Assembly: GCA_902476765.1 (NCBI GenBank)
Contig: CABSEJ010000014.1
Coordinates: 1-39,299 of the forward strand
Direction of reading: 5' to 3'
Source: an uncultured Blautia sp.
GTDB lineage: Bacteria > Bacillota > Clostridia > Lachnospirales > Lachnospiraceae
Length of the DNA: 39,299 nucleotides
Positions 26,258-33,360 of the stretch are shown one piece after another; positions within the stretch are counted from its first letter, which is position 1; each line of letters starts with the position of its first letter. The notes under the pieces are model-generated. The model saw only the letters and a program-made list of their open reading frames with translations, made no database searches and was not told the DNA's origin. The position numbers were made by a program, and so were the translations under genes.

Positions 26258-26923
26258 ATGGAGACTATAAGACTGCGGGGCGTTGTCTTTGACATGGATG
26301 GCTTGATGTTCGATTCAGAAAGGATTGTACAGTATTCCTGGGATGTGGCGGGAGAGAAGCTTGGTTTGGGAAAGCTGGGAAAAAACATTTATCACACCCT
26401 GGGATTTAACAAGGGAAAAAGAAAAAAGTATTTTCAGGAAAAGTACGGTTTGGACTTTCCTTTTGAAGAATTTCAGGAATTATACCGGGCTGCTTATCAT
26501 GCCTATGTAAAAGAGCATGGACTTCCTGTAAAAAAAGGGCTTCATGAGCTGCTGGATTATCTGTTGAAAGAGCGGATAAGGATGGCCGTGGCCACTTCCT
26601 CCAGCCGGGAACATGCTCTGGGGAACCTGAGGCAGGAGGGGATTGAGAGATTATTTTCAGCGGTAATTACCGGGGACATGGTTTCCCGGGCAAAGCCGGA
26701 ACCGGAGATTTATGTGAAAGCCTGCCGGGCCCTGGAGCTGCCGCCAAAAGAGGTGCTGGCTCTGGAAGACAGCTATAACGGGCTGTGGGCCGCTCACAGG
26801 GCGGGGATGGTGCCGGTAATGGTGCCGGATTTACAGACGGATTCTTCCAGTGTTGATTCGATTATAGAGATAAAATTAGATTCCCTTTTGGCAGTTCGGG
26901 ACTGGATTGCGTCATTGCGTTAA
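26258..26923 (+). CDS. HAD-superfamily phosphatase (beta-phosphoglucomutase-like)
   Basis: 221 residues. Motif I DMDGLMFDSE (nucleophile and acid Asp), a cap domain of the subfamily I type, motif II ATSSS, Lys in RAKPEPEIY, and motif IV ALEDSYNGLWAA. This is the group of sugar-phosphate phosphatases and phosphoglucomutases; the substrate is not predictable. AAGGAGA precedes the ATG. The 245 bp between pyk and this gene contain no convincing gene; a GGATAACTTATCC palindrome lies near 26210. Confidence 0.85.
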   Translation: METIRLRGVVFDMDGLMFDSERIVQYSWDVAGEKLGLGKLGKNIYHTLGFNKGKRKKYFQEKYGLDFPFEEFQELYRAAYHAYVKEHGLPVKKGLHELLDYLLKERIRMAVATSSSREHALGNLRQEGIERLFSAVITGDMVSRAKPEPEIYVKACRALELPPKEVLALEDSYNGLWAAHRAGMVPVMVPDLQTDSSSVDSIIEIKLDSLLAVRDWIASLR

Positions 26924-26950
26924 AAAGGCAAAAGAATTTGTCGGAATTAC

Positions 26951-26979
26951 TTGAAATTCAAAGTATATTTCCGTATAAT
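26951..26979 (+). promoter_or_regulatory. Strong predicted promoter of lysA
   Basis: TTGAAA (26951-26956), 17-bp spacer, perfect TATAAT (26974-26979). Transcription would start near 26986, giving a leader of about 100 nt with a CCCGG/CCGGG hairpin (26999-27026). It is too short for a known lysine riboswitch. Confidence 0.8.
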
Positions 26980-27087
26980 GGGGTCTGGTGCAGGGTATCC
27001 CGGAGAAAGCGTGTTTTCCAGCCGGGCAGGCCAGCACTTTCAGATTTCGGATTGAATGTGATAACATGAATATAAGGAGATAAAAAT

Positions 27088-28365
27088 ATGGACAAAAGAC
27101 CATTTGTGACAAAGGAACAATTAGAAGAGATTGTTAAGCAATATCCCACCCCGTTTCATTTATATGACGAAAAAGGAATCCGGGAAAATGCCAAGGCTAT
27201 GAAGGCGGCTTTTTCCTGGAATAAAGGTTTTAAAGAATATTTTGCAGTAAAGGCTAATCCTAATCCTTTTTTGATTCAGATTCTTAAAGAATATGGTTTT
27301 GGCTGTGACTGTTCCTCATACACAGAGCTGATGCTGTCCAAAGCTTTGGGCTGCACAGGAGATGATATTATGTTTTCTTCCAACGATACGCCGGCCCAGG
27401 AATTTCAGTATGCCTATGAGATGGGCGCCATTATTAATTTGGATGATATTACCCACATAGAGTTTCTGGAAAAAGCCATTGGCTGTATTCCTAAGAAAAT
27501 CAGCTGTCGTTTTAATCCTGGCGGTATTTTTGAAGTCAGCAACGGAATTATGGATAACCCTGGAGATGCTAAATATGGTATGACCAGGGAGCAGATTTTC
27601 CAGGCCTTTCGTATTTTAAAGGAAAAGGGTGCAGAGGAGTTTGGAATTCATGCTTTCCTGGCCAGCAACACAGTGACTAATGAATATTATCCTCTTTTGG
27701 CTAAGCAGTTATTTGAACTGGCTGTGGAGCTTCAAAAGGAAACCGGAGCAAAAGTCAGCTTTATCAATCTTTCCGGAGGTGTGGGAATTCCTTATACCCC
27801 TGACCAGGAGCCTAATGACATACGGGTGATTGGAGAAAAGGTGCGCCAGGTTTACCAGGAGGTTCTGACCGCAGCAGGTATGGGAGACGTGGCTATCTAT
27901 TCTGAGCTGGGACGCTTTATGATGGGACCATACGGCTGCCTGGTAACAAAAGCTATTCATGAAAAGCACACTTACAAGGAATATATTGGGGTGGATGCCT
28001 GCGCTGTAAATCTTATGCGTCCTGCCATGTATGGAGCCTATCATCACATCACGGTTATGGGTAAAGAGGAAGAGCCCTGTGACTATAAGTACGACGTTAC
28101 AGGCTCTCTGTGTGAGAATAATGACAAGTTTGCCATTGACCGTATGCTTCCCAAAATTGATAAGGGAGACCTGCTGGTGATTCATGATACCGGCGCCCAC
28201 GGTTTTGCCATGGGATATAATTACAACGGAAAACTGAAATCTGCAGAGATTCTTTTGAAAGAAGATGGCAGCTTCCAGCTTATCCGCCGGGCAGAAACAC
28301 CTAAGGACTATTTTGCTACGCTGGACTGCTTTGACATTTATAACAAGCTGGATTGTAATAAGTAA
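27088..28365 (+). CDS. lysA: Diaminopimelate decarboxylase (fold-type III PLP enzyme)
   Basis: 425 residues. It forms L-lysine from meso-diaminopimelate. The PLP lysine is in YFAVKANPNP, followed by GFGCDCSSYTEL, the glycine-rich INLSGGVGIPY phosphate loop, YSELGRFMMGPYG, the substrate-side TGSLCENND with the catalytic Cys, and the terminal HDTGAHGFAMGYNYNG. Ornithine/arginine decarboxylases of the same fold are alternatives, but CENND and HDTGAHG fit DAP decarboxylase. TAAGGAGA precedes the ATG. Monocistronic, followed by a hairpin-rich stretch and tRNA-Leu. Confidence 0.9.
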   Translation: MDKRPFVTKEQLEEIVKQYPTPFHLYDEKGIRENAKAMKAAFSWNKGFKEYFAVKANPNPFLIQILKEYGFGCDCSSYTELMLSKALGCTGDDIMFSSNDTPAQEFQYAYEMGAIINLDDITHIEFLEKAIGCIPKKISCRFNPGGIFEVSNGIMDNPGDAKYGMTREQIFQAFRILKEKGAEEFGIHAFLASNTVTNEYYPLLAKQLFELAVELQKETGAKVSFINLSGGVGIPYTPDQEPNDIRVIGEKVRQVYQEVLTAAGMGDVAIYSELGRFMMGPYGCLVTKAIHEKHTYKEYIGVDACAVNLMRPAMYGAYHHITVMGKEEEPCDYKYDVTGSLCENNDKFAIDRMLPKIDKGDLLVIHDTGAHGFAMGYNYNGKLKSAEILLKEDGSFQLIRRAETPKDYFATLDCFDIYNKLDCNK

Positions 28366-28409
28366 GAAGAAGCAGAACTGTGATATTCCGTTTCAGCCAT
28401 GAAGATTTT

Positions 28410-28460
28410 CAGCCTCGTAAAACAGATAGTGAAGGCGTGCAGGATTGCACAATGAGGCTG
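28410..28460 (+). other. Nested hairpin downstream of lysA
   Basis: CAGCCTC (28410-28416) pairs with GAGGCTG (28454-28460), and inside it GTGCA-GGAT-TGCAC (28437-28450) forms a second stem. There is no T tract. It could stabilise the lysA mRNA 3' end or be a small structured RNA; function unknown. Confidence 0.4.
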
Positions 28461-28492
28461 TAAACCAGGACATGGACCAGGAGGACCAGAAG

Positions 28493-28536
28493 AAGACCAG
28501 AAGAATTGCAGAAAATGCTTGCAATTTTTCTGGTCT
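28493..28536 (+). terminator. Hairpin with T run, possible lysA terminator
   Basis: AAGACCAG (28493-28500) pairs with CTGGTCTT (28529-28536), and inside it ATTGCA (28504-28509) pairs with TGCAAT (28519-28524), directly followed by T residues. It overlaps the -35 region of the tRNA-Leu promoter. Confidence 0.5.
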
Positions 28537-28546
28537 TATGATATAG
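28518..28546 (+). promoter_or_regulatory. Predicted promoter of tRNA-Leu
   Basis: TTGCAA (28518-28523), 17-bp spacer, TATAGT (28541-28546), 24 bp before the tRNA. Confidence 0.65.
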
Positions 28547-28569
28547 TAATTATCGGTTCGAAAATAAAA

Positions 28570-28652
28570 GCCGGCGTGTCGGAATGGCAGACGAGGCAGA
28601 CTCAAAATCTGTTGTGGGCAACCACGTGCGGGTTCAAGTCCCGCTGCCGGCA
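28570..28652 (+). tRNA. tRNA-Leu (CAA)
   Basis: An 83-nt class II tRNA. Acceptor GCCGGCG pairs with TGCCGGC, the anticodon loop CTCAAAA reads CAA (TTG codons), the variable arm is long (TGTGGGCAACCACG region), the T arm is GCGGG-TTCAAGT-CCCGC, and the discriminator is A. No encoded CCA. Confidence 0.95.
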
Positions 28653-28666
28653 GTTTATCGAAATAG

Positions 28667-28711
28667 CTTTCCTATAGAAGTTATATGAGACTTTTGTAGG
28701 AAGGTTTTTTT
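28667..28711 (+). terminator. Intrinsic terminator after tRNA-Leu
   Basis: CTTTCCTA (28667-28674) pairs with TAGGAAGG (28697-28704; one G-T pair), then a 7-T tract. It separates tRNA transcription from the CRISPR region. Confidence 0.8.
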
Positions 28712-28761
28712 GTATATATGGGACTGAGAAGGTTTAAGAAAATTTGAGGGAGAGGATAGGC

Positions 28762-28790
28762 GGAGAGGATAACATGAGATGTATCGAAGC
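28762..28790 (+). repeat. Degenerate CRISPR repeat copy A
   Basis: The 16-nt core ATAACATGAGATGTAT (28769-28784) is identical to the core of the downstream copy at 28833-28848, but both flanks have diverged. It lies 64 nt upstream of that copy, a spacing expected for type I-B repeat plus spacer. An immediately preceding GGAGAGGATA is duplicated 13 bp apart. Confidence 0.6.
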
Positions 28791-28825
28791 TTCGAATGAC
28801 TTATCTTTTGCAGCGAGCAATCTCT

Positions 28826-28912
28826 ATAAAAAATAACATGAGATGTATTTAAATAAACAATATGTAATATGAATTTTAAACAGATAAAAAATAACATGAG
28901 ATGTGATGAAAT
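28826..28912 (+). CRISPR. Mini-CRISPR: two 29-nt repeats and one 29-nt spacer (candidate CreR-like guide RNA)
   Basis: Copy B (28826-28854) and copy C (28884-28912) share their first 21 nt exactly (ATAAAAAATAACATGAGATG and one more base) and both end in AAAT. Only four bases (ATTT versus GATG) differ. The 8 nt before the spacer, ATTTAAAT, have the form of a type I-B crRNA 5' handle. The 29-nt spacer (28855-28883) is AT-rich. Its first 21 nt are repeated exactly at 29013-29033, just upstream of the cas promoter. The unit sits between tRNA-Leu and cas6, in the same direction as the cas genes. No strong promoter for it was recognised; TATAAA at 28825-28830 has a poor -35. Confidence 0.75.
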
Positions 28913-28950
28913 GGGCAATAGCTTATCGGATAGTTTGTTCCGCCCCGATG

Positions 28951-28968
28951 AAAAAATAGGAGATGTAT
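28951..28968 (+). repeat. Degenerate CRISPR repeat copy D
   Basis: AAAAAATAGGAGATGTAT matches the repeat core except for a 3-nt deletion and one substitution (ACAT replaced by G). It lies 38 nt past copy C. Together with copies A to C it suggests a decayed or repurposed four-repeat array. Confidence 0.5.
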
Positions 28969-29009
28969 CATGATAATATAAAAATGTGTTTAGAAATTTT
29001 AATTTATAA

Positions 29010-29033
29010 TCAAAACAATATGTAATATGAATT
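29010..29033 (+). promoter_or_regulatory. Predicted guide-RNA target (PAM TCA plus 21-nt match) upstream of cas6
   Basis: TCA at 29010-29012 is followed by 21 nt (29013-29033) identical to the first 21 positions of the mini-CRISPR spacer. Of positions 22-29 only three match, so total identity is 24 of 29. A full protospacer would reach 29041, next to the -35 box at 29045. TCA is among the PAMs reported for clostridial type I-B systems. Confidence 0.7.
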
Positions 29034-29044
29034 AAATATTGATG

Positions 29045-29073
29045 TTGACATTAGAGACATTAGGGTATATGAT
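29045..29073 (+). promoter_or_regulatory. Predicted cas operon promoter
   Basis: Perfect TTGACA (29045-29050), 17-bp spacer, TATGAT (29068-29073). Transcription would start near 29080, giving a leader of about 94 nt to the cas6 TTG start. A TATAAT at 29005-29010, without a good -35, lies directly before the guide-RNA target and could be a second, weaker promoter. Confidence 0.75.
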
Positions 29074-29173
29074 TATATCAATAATCAATAGTCTCTCTGA
29101 ACAAGGGCAAAAATATTATAGTTTGAGGCATATGTGCCCTTGGCTAGAGAGAATAAGACAGGAGGTGAAAGAC

Positions 29174-29866
29174 TTGAATGTATATGCCATTAGACTGAAG
29201 CTGTACTTTCTGGCGGATATACCTTTAAACAAAATTCAATCAAAGGTAACGGACTTTTTAGACCAGAGCTTTGCCAGGGAGCCTGCGTTTTTGGAACGGC
29301 ATGAGCAAAATACATTTAAGAATTATGTATTCGATTATCCATACCCCGGAGAAGCAGACCGGATTTACCGAAAGGGGAAAATTTATACCTTGACAGTCCG
29401 TACCATTGAACCTTTATTGGCAAAGTATTTTTCTGAGGTGTCTGTGAACTGCTATACCCAGGAAATAAAGGGCCTGACTGCAGACATCAGGATACTGCCC
29501 AAGAAATGCATCCAAACCCTTTATACTCTGACACCGGTGATTTTAAAGGATTCGGAAGGCTACTGGAGAAGTCAGAAGAGTCTTTCCTATTTTGAAGAAC
29601 GGCTGAAGACGAACCTTATAAAGAAATGGAATCAATTTGAAAAGGTGAAGCTTCAGGAAGATTTTCCGTTGTATACTATGCTGGAATTTTTAAATGCCGG
29701 TCCTATTGTAGTGGAGTATAAGAATATACGGCTGCTGGGGGATAAGATACGTCTTCAGATTGCAGACAACGAAAGGGCCCAGGCGCTGGCTTATATGAGT
29801 CTGGGAACAGGCCTCCTGGAGATGAACAGCCGGGGAGCAGGATTTGTGAATTACCGCTGGCTATAG
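29174..29866 (+). CDS. cas6: Cas6 CRISPR RNA endoribonuclease
   Basis: 230 residues. Cas6 cuts the pre-crRNA within each repeat to give crRNAs with an 8-nt 5' handle and stays with Cascade in type I-B. The first ferredoxin-like strand is NVYAIRLKLYFLAD. A possible catalytic His is in LERHEQNTFKNYVFDYPYP. The C-terminal glycine-rich loop is SLGTGLLEMNSRGAGFVNYRW. The start is TTG 29174, 8 nt after AGGAGG (29160-29165). The open frame runs 45 codons further upstream (to 29039), but that extension contains the promoter and has no family likeness. Followed 10 bp later by cas8. Confidence 0.88.
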   Translation: MNVYAIRLKLYFLADIPLNKIQSKVTDFLDQSFAREPAFLERHEQNTFKNYVFDYPYPGEADRIYRKGKIYTLTVRTIEPLLAKYFSEVSVNCYTQEIKGLTADIRILPKKCIQTLYTLTPVILKDSEGYWRSQKSLSYFEERLKTNLIKKWNQFEKVKLQEDFPLYTMLEFLNAGPIVVEYKNIRLLGDKIRLQIADNERAQALAYMSLGTGLLEMNSRGAGFVNYRWL

Positions 29867-29876
29867 GAGGAAACGT

Positions 29877-31616
29877 ATGCTGAAAGAATGTTTGGAAGTA
29901 TTTAAAGACAGGATGAACGCTACCCAGGGGAGACTGGTCCTGGACACTTACATACCGGCAGATGGGACTTATCTTATTGTGGACTCCCAGGGAAATATTC
30001 TGGTAAACACAGATATTGTCAAAGACAAGAAGACAAAAAAAGTAGACCGGTCGGACCCGGCTTTTCCACAGATATGTTTCTGTGATTATCAGAGCCAGCT
30101 TATTTCTATGAATAAACCGGTAGACCCGAAGAAAATTATCCATTCTAATAATTATCTGGCCTTTTTTGTAAAAAAAGAGAGCATTGTTTCCGGAAAGCTG
30201 ACAGAGGCTATTATAGACGGCTATTATGATATATTGGAAAATCCCGCAGAGAAGAAGTATCAAAAATCAAAAGAAGCCACAAGAATCTATAAACTCTATG
30301 AGGAGACAGCTGGTGAAGTGGATAAGGAAGCAGTGGAGAGATGCAGAGAGTGGATAAAAGGGCATATTTTTCATCTGGAAAATGTGGACCTGGAAAAGAA
30401 GGATTATCTGAAGATTTTCTTTGCGGCAGATAGAGAAGAATATGGAAAAGAAGGACAAAGATACATTCTTCCCAATATCTATAACAATAACAAGTTTAAT
30501 GTGGAGATTGAGGATAAAGTATATGGAGTACCAGATAATAATCTGGGAATGAATGCCAAAAAGCCTTTTCTGGCTATGAAGACCAAAAAATGTAAGATAC
30601 CTTATCTTCTTGACGGGGAGGAGGCAGTTCTTCAAAAAGAATTTTTTGATTATCTGATGAATCTGGTTTCAGGCGGCAAATATCATGTATATGTGGACAC
30701 AGAGAAAAAAGAGATTTATGGGTGCGCCAATGGGGAAGCGCCGGAAAAAATAGAGACAGGCTATTATTTCCGGATGAAAAAAGGAAAATCAGAAGCGGAA
30801 ATTTATGGTGTGGATAATATTCCAGGCTATAGCCGTAAGCTGAGTCCTGCTTTTCTCTTTAAGAATCTGCTGGAGGTACAGCACGAAAAACATCCGGAAT
30901 ACCAGAAATACGGAGCTTATTATGACAGGGTTGAAGTGGGGAAACTGATAGACCAGGTTTTGTTTTCTAATTTCCTGGGAAACAGTTATAGCCTTGAACC
31001 TGGTGAGGTGAATATAAAAGAAGAAATTATGCGGCAATGTGTGATTGCTTCTAAGGACAAAATTTTTGACTGGATTTTTAAGGGTACAGACCAGGGATTT
31101 CCCCAGATGCTACAGAAGACAGCCCTTACTATGATTAAAAGCAGCGCTATGAAAGAATATCGGGAGAGGGTTCTCTGGCAGTTTAATCTCAAATGGTCTT
31201 TTGAAGAATACTTTGCAAAGAAGAAAGGAGAAGATATGGGAGAAATTATTTCTGAAATAAGAAAAAAAGTAGAAGAAAAAGTACTCTCAGAGAAAGTGAT
31301 TCCTGTGGAGAGTGAAAGGGAATACTATTATTGCGTGGGGCAAATGGCCGGGTATTTGATTTCTCTGAGCAAGTCAAAGGATAAGAATCAGTCCCTGATA
31401 AATCCTTTTATCAATGCGAAAACTGACGAAGGGATTAAAAGACATCTTTTGCAGTTATATAAAAAGTACAACTACGGAATCTCAGATAATTATAAGAGAG
31501 TGAAAAATCTGTTGGCTATGGTGGAAGGATATGTGCCGGAAACTAAGCCGGACCAGGAAATGATTATACTGGGATATGTCTGTGACAATGTGATTTATAA
31601 GAAGGAGGGAAGATAA
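29877..31616 (+). CDS. cas8b: Cas8 (TM1802/Csh1-like) large subunit of type I-B Cascade
   Basis: 579 residues, matching TM1802-like Cas8 proteins in length and order (between cas6 and cas7). The large subunit recognises the PAM and stabilises the R-loop. Direct motif evidence is limited: the family is poorly conserved. A PADGTYLIVDSQGNILVNTD-type start, a middle zone rich in Lys and Tyr, and LLQLYKKYNYGISDNYKRVKNLLAMVEGYV near the C-terminus (a helical bundle, likely the small-subunit-like part) are seen. No separate small-subunit gene exists here. AGGAGG precedes the ATG. The stop codon abuts the cas7 ATG. Confidence 0.8.
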   Translation: MLKECLEVFKDRMNATQGRLVLDTYIPADGTYLIVDSQGNILVNTDIVKDKKTKKVDRSDPAFPQICFCDYQSQLISMNKPVDPKKIIHSNNYLAFFVKKESIVSGKLTEAIIDGYYDILENPAEKKYQKSKEATRIYKLYEETAGEVDKEAVERCREWIKGHIFHLENVDLEKKDYLKIFFAADREEYGKEGQRYILPNIYNNNKFNVEIEDKVYGVPDNNLGMNAKKPFLAMKTKKCKIPYLLDGEEAVLQKEFFDYLMNLVSGGKYHVYVDTEKKEIYGCANGEAPEKIETGYYFRMKKGKSEAEIYGVDNIPGYSRKLSPAFLFKNLLEVQHEKHPEYQKYGAYYDRVEVGKLIDQVLFSNFLGNSYSLEPGEVNIKEEIMRQCVIASKDKIFDWIFKGTDQGFPQMLQKTALTMIKSSAMKEYRERVLWQFNLKWSFEEYFAKKKGEDMGEIISEIRKKVEEKVLSEKVIPVESEREYYYCVGQMAGYLISLSKSKDKNQSLINPFINAKTDEGIKRHLLQLYKKYNYGISDNYKRVKNLLAMVEGYVPETKPDQEMIILGYVCDNVIYKKEGR

Positions 31617-32555
31617 ATGGAAAAAAGAGTATATGGGGTGATTGGCATTTCTTCTATTATGGCTAACTGGAATGCGGATTTTTCCGGCTATCCTAAGACC
31701 ACAAGCGAAGGGCAGACTTTTGGAAGTGATAAGGCTTTAAAATATCCTATGAAAAAGATGTGGGAGAATGAAGGGAAAAAGGTATTGTATATAAAATCCA
31801 TGCGGCTTTCCCAAGACGGCTCCTCTCTGATTCCAAGGACCTTAAAGGAACGTTATGAAATGCTTTTTCAGGTGGAGAATCTGGCAGAATGCAAAGACAT
31901 TAAAGTGGTTTTGCAAAATCTGATGTCAGCGGTGGATGTGAAAAATTTCGGCGCTACTTTTGCAGAATCCAATAAAAATATTTCCATTACCGGAGCCGTT
32001 CAGATTGGGCAGGGCTTTAATAAATATGAAGGGACAAATCCAGAAGAACAGCAAATTCTGTCTCCTTTCCGGGATGGTAAAGAAGATAAGAAAGAAGATA
32101 AAAAGGAAGCATTAAATTCTACATTAGGAACGAAGATTGTCAGCAATGAAGCTCATTATTTCTATCCCTTTGTCATCAATCCGGCGGCATATAAGGAATT
32201 AACCGAGCTTGGAGTGACAGAGGGTTATACGGAAGAGGATTATGAAAATTTCCGCAGAACCGCTCTTGTCTGTGCCACTTCCTTTGCTACCAATGCAAAA
32301 GAAGGCTGTGAAAATGAATTTGCTCTTTTTGTGGAAACAGATGGGGACGTGTATCTTCCTAACCTGTCTGAGTATATCCTTTTTGAAAAAACAGAAGGGA
32401 AGAATCGCATCCGGCTGGAATGCGGAGATTTCCTGAGAGAGTTTTCCCAGGGTATCCAGAAAATGGATGTTTATTACAATCCTTATACAACTGATTTAGA
32501 GGGCATTCCGGAAGGAATGAAGGTGTATGACATCCGCACACAAAAAGAGGTTTGA
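31617..32555 (+). CDS. cas7: Cas7 (Csh2-like) Cascade backbone protein
   Basis: 312 residues. Several copies coat the crRNA spacer in Cascade. YGVIGISSIMANWNADFSGYPKT, followed by FGSDKALKYPMKKMWENEGKKVLYIKSM, is the N-terminal RRM-type region of Csh2/DevR-like Cas7 proteins (the ANWNAD motif is typical). AVDVKNFGATFAESNKNISITGAVQIGQGFN is the central conserved block. A Lys/Glu-rich insertion (GKEDKKEDKKEA, about residues 159-170) looks like a flexible loop. Translationally linked to cas8 (adjacent stop/start), and 3 bp before cas5. Confidence 0.88.
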   Translation: MEKRVYGVIGISSIMANWNADFSGYPKTTSEGQTFGSDKALKYPMKKMWENEGKKVLYIKSMRLSQDGSSLIPRTLKERYEMLFQVENLAECKDIKVVLQNLMSAVDVKNFGATFAESNKNISITGAVQIGQGFNKYEGTNPEEQQILSPFRDGKEDKKEDKKEALNSTLGTKIVSNEAHYFYPFVINPAAYKELTELGVTEGYTEEDYENFRRTALVCATSFATNAKEGCENEFALFVETDGDVYLPNLSEYILFEKTEGKNRIRLECGDFLREFSQGIQKMDVYYNPYTTDLEGIPEGMKVYDIRTQKEV

Positions 32556-32558
32556 TAA

Positions 32559-33341
32559 ATGGAGATAGTAAGATTTACACTGAGCGGGAGAAGTGCATGC
32601 TTTAAGAAACCGGAGATGAATAGCTACTGCTATTTTACATACGGAAATATCCATAAAGTAGCTTTGCTTGGAATCTTTGGCGCTGTTTTGGGATATGGAG
32701 GGTATGGACTGCTTCAGGGCTTGTCTCAAAAGAAGACAAGAAAAGAAGGTCTGGGCTATGGTTTTCCCCAGTTTTATGAACGGCTGGGGGAACTGAAAAT
32801 ATCCATACTTCCTTCCCCAAATTATGAGAAAGGCTATATTCCAAAAAAAGTCCAGGCTTTTAATAATTCTGTAGGCTATGCCTCCCAGGAGCAGGGAGGA
32901 AATCTGATTGTAAAAGAGCAATGGCTGGAAAATCCAAGCTGGGATATTTGCCTTCTTGTGGATTCAGAGGAAGGGGAAAAATTAAAAACAGCTTTATGCA
33001 GGCAAAAATGTGTGTACTATCCTTACCTTGGAAAGAACGAGCATTTTGCAGATATTAAAAATGTGCAGGTGGAACCGGCAGTTTCTGTAGCATTTTCTAT
33101 GGGAAGGCTCCACTGTTTATGCCCAAAGGATGTTATAACCCTTACGGATTTGGATGAGGACGAGCTGGAGGAGTTGGATGGCTTAGGAAGCTTTAAGTAC
33201 GAGGAAGCTCTTCCCTATGAACTGGATGGATGGACCAATCATTACAAGCTGCGGGAATTTGTGTATACAGATGCCTTTGTGGAAGCGGAGAAGAGTCCTG
33301 TTTATGAACTTGGAGACGGGAGAAAAGTAATTTTCTATTAG
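32559..33341 (+). CDS. cas5: Cas5 Cascade subunit
   Basis: 260 residues. Cas5 caps the crRNA 5' handle in Cascade. The start MEIVRFTLSGRSACFKKPEMNSYCYFTYGNIHKVALLGIFGAVLGYGGY is the characteristic Cas5 N-terminus (beta strand, then a motif that inserts next to the handle). The rest shows family-typical low conservation. It lies between cas7 and the inserted DUF3990 gene, which begins 19 bp after its stop. Confidence 0.88.
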   Translation: MEIVRFTLSGRSACFKKPEMNSYCYFTYGNIHKVALLGIFGAVLGYGGYGLLQGLSQKKTRKEGLGYGFPQFYERLGELKISILPSPNYEKGYIPKKVQAFNNSVGYASQEQGGNLIVKEQWLENPSWDICLLVDSEEGEKLKTALCRQKCVYYPYLGKNEHFADIKNVQVEPAVSVAFSMGRLHCLCPKDVITLTDLDEDELEELDGLGSFKYEEALPYELDGWTNHYKLREFVYTDAFVEAEKSPVYELGDGRKVIFY

Positions 33342-33360
33342 AGCATTGGGAGGGATTCAG

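Noticed and set aside
26107..26388. Minus-strand 93-codon frame between pyk and the HAD gene
   Set aside because: It mostly overlaps the HAD gene start in antisense, has no ribosome binding site and has a low-complexity composition.
26986..27087. Lysine riboswitch in the lysA leader
   Set aside because: The leader is only about 100 nt with a single clear hairpin, too small for the five-helix lysine aptamer.
29013..29033. The 21-nt match is a chance effect of AT-rich sequence
   Set aside because: A 21-nt identical run that begins exactly at the spacer boundary and next to a TCA is very unlikely by chance within 160 bp, even at high AT content. A local duplication is still possible as its origin.
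28762..29040. CreTA-type RNA toxin next to the mini-CRISPR
   Set aside because: No tiny reading frame with rare codons and a strong ribosome binding site was recognised between the repeats and cas6, and the guide match lies at the cas promoter rather than at a separate toxin promoter.
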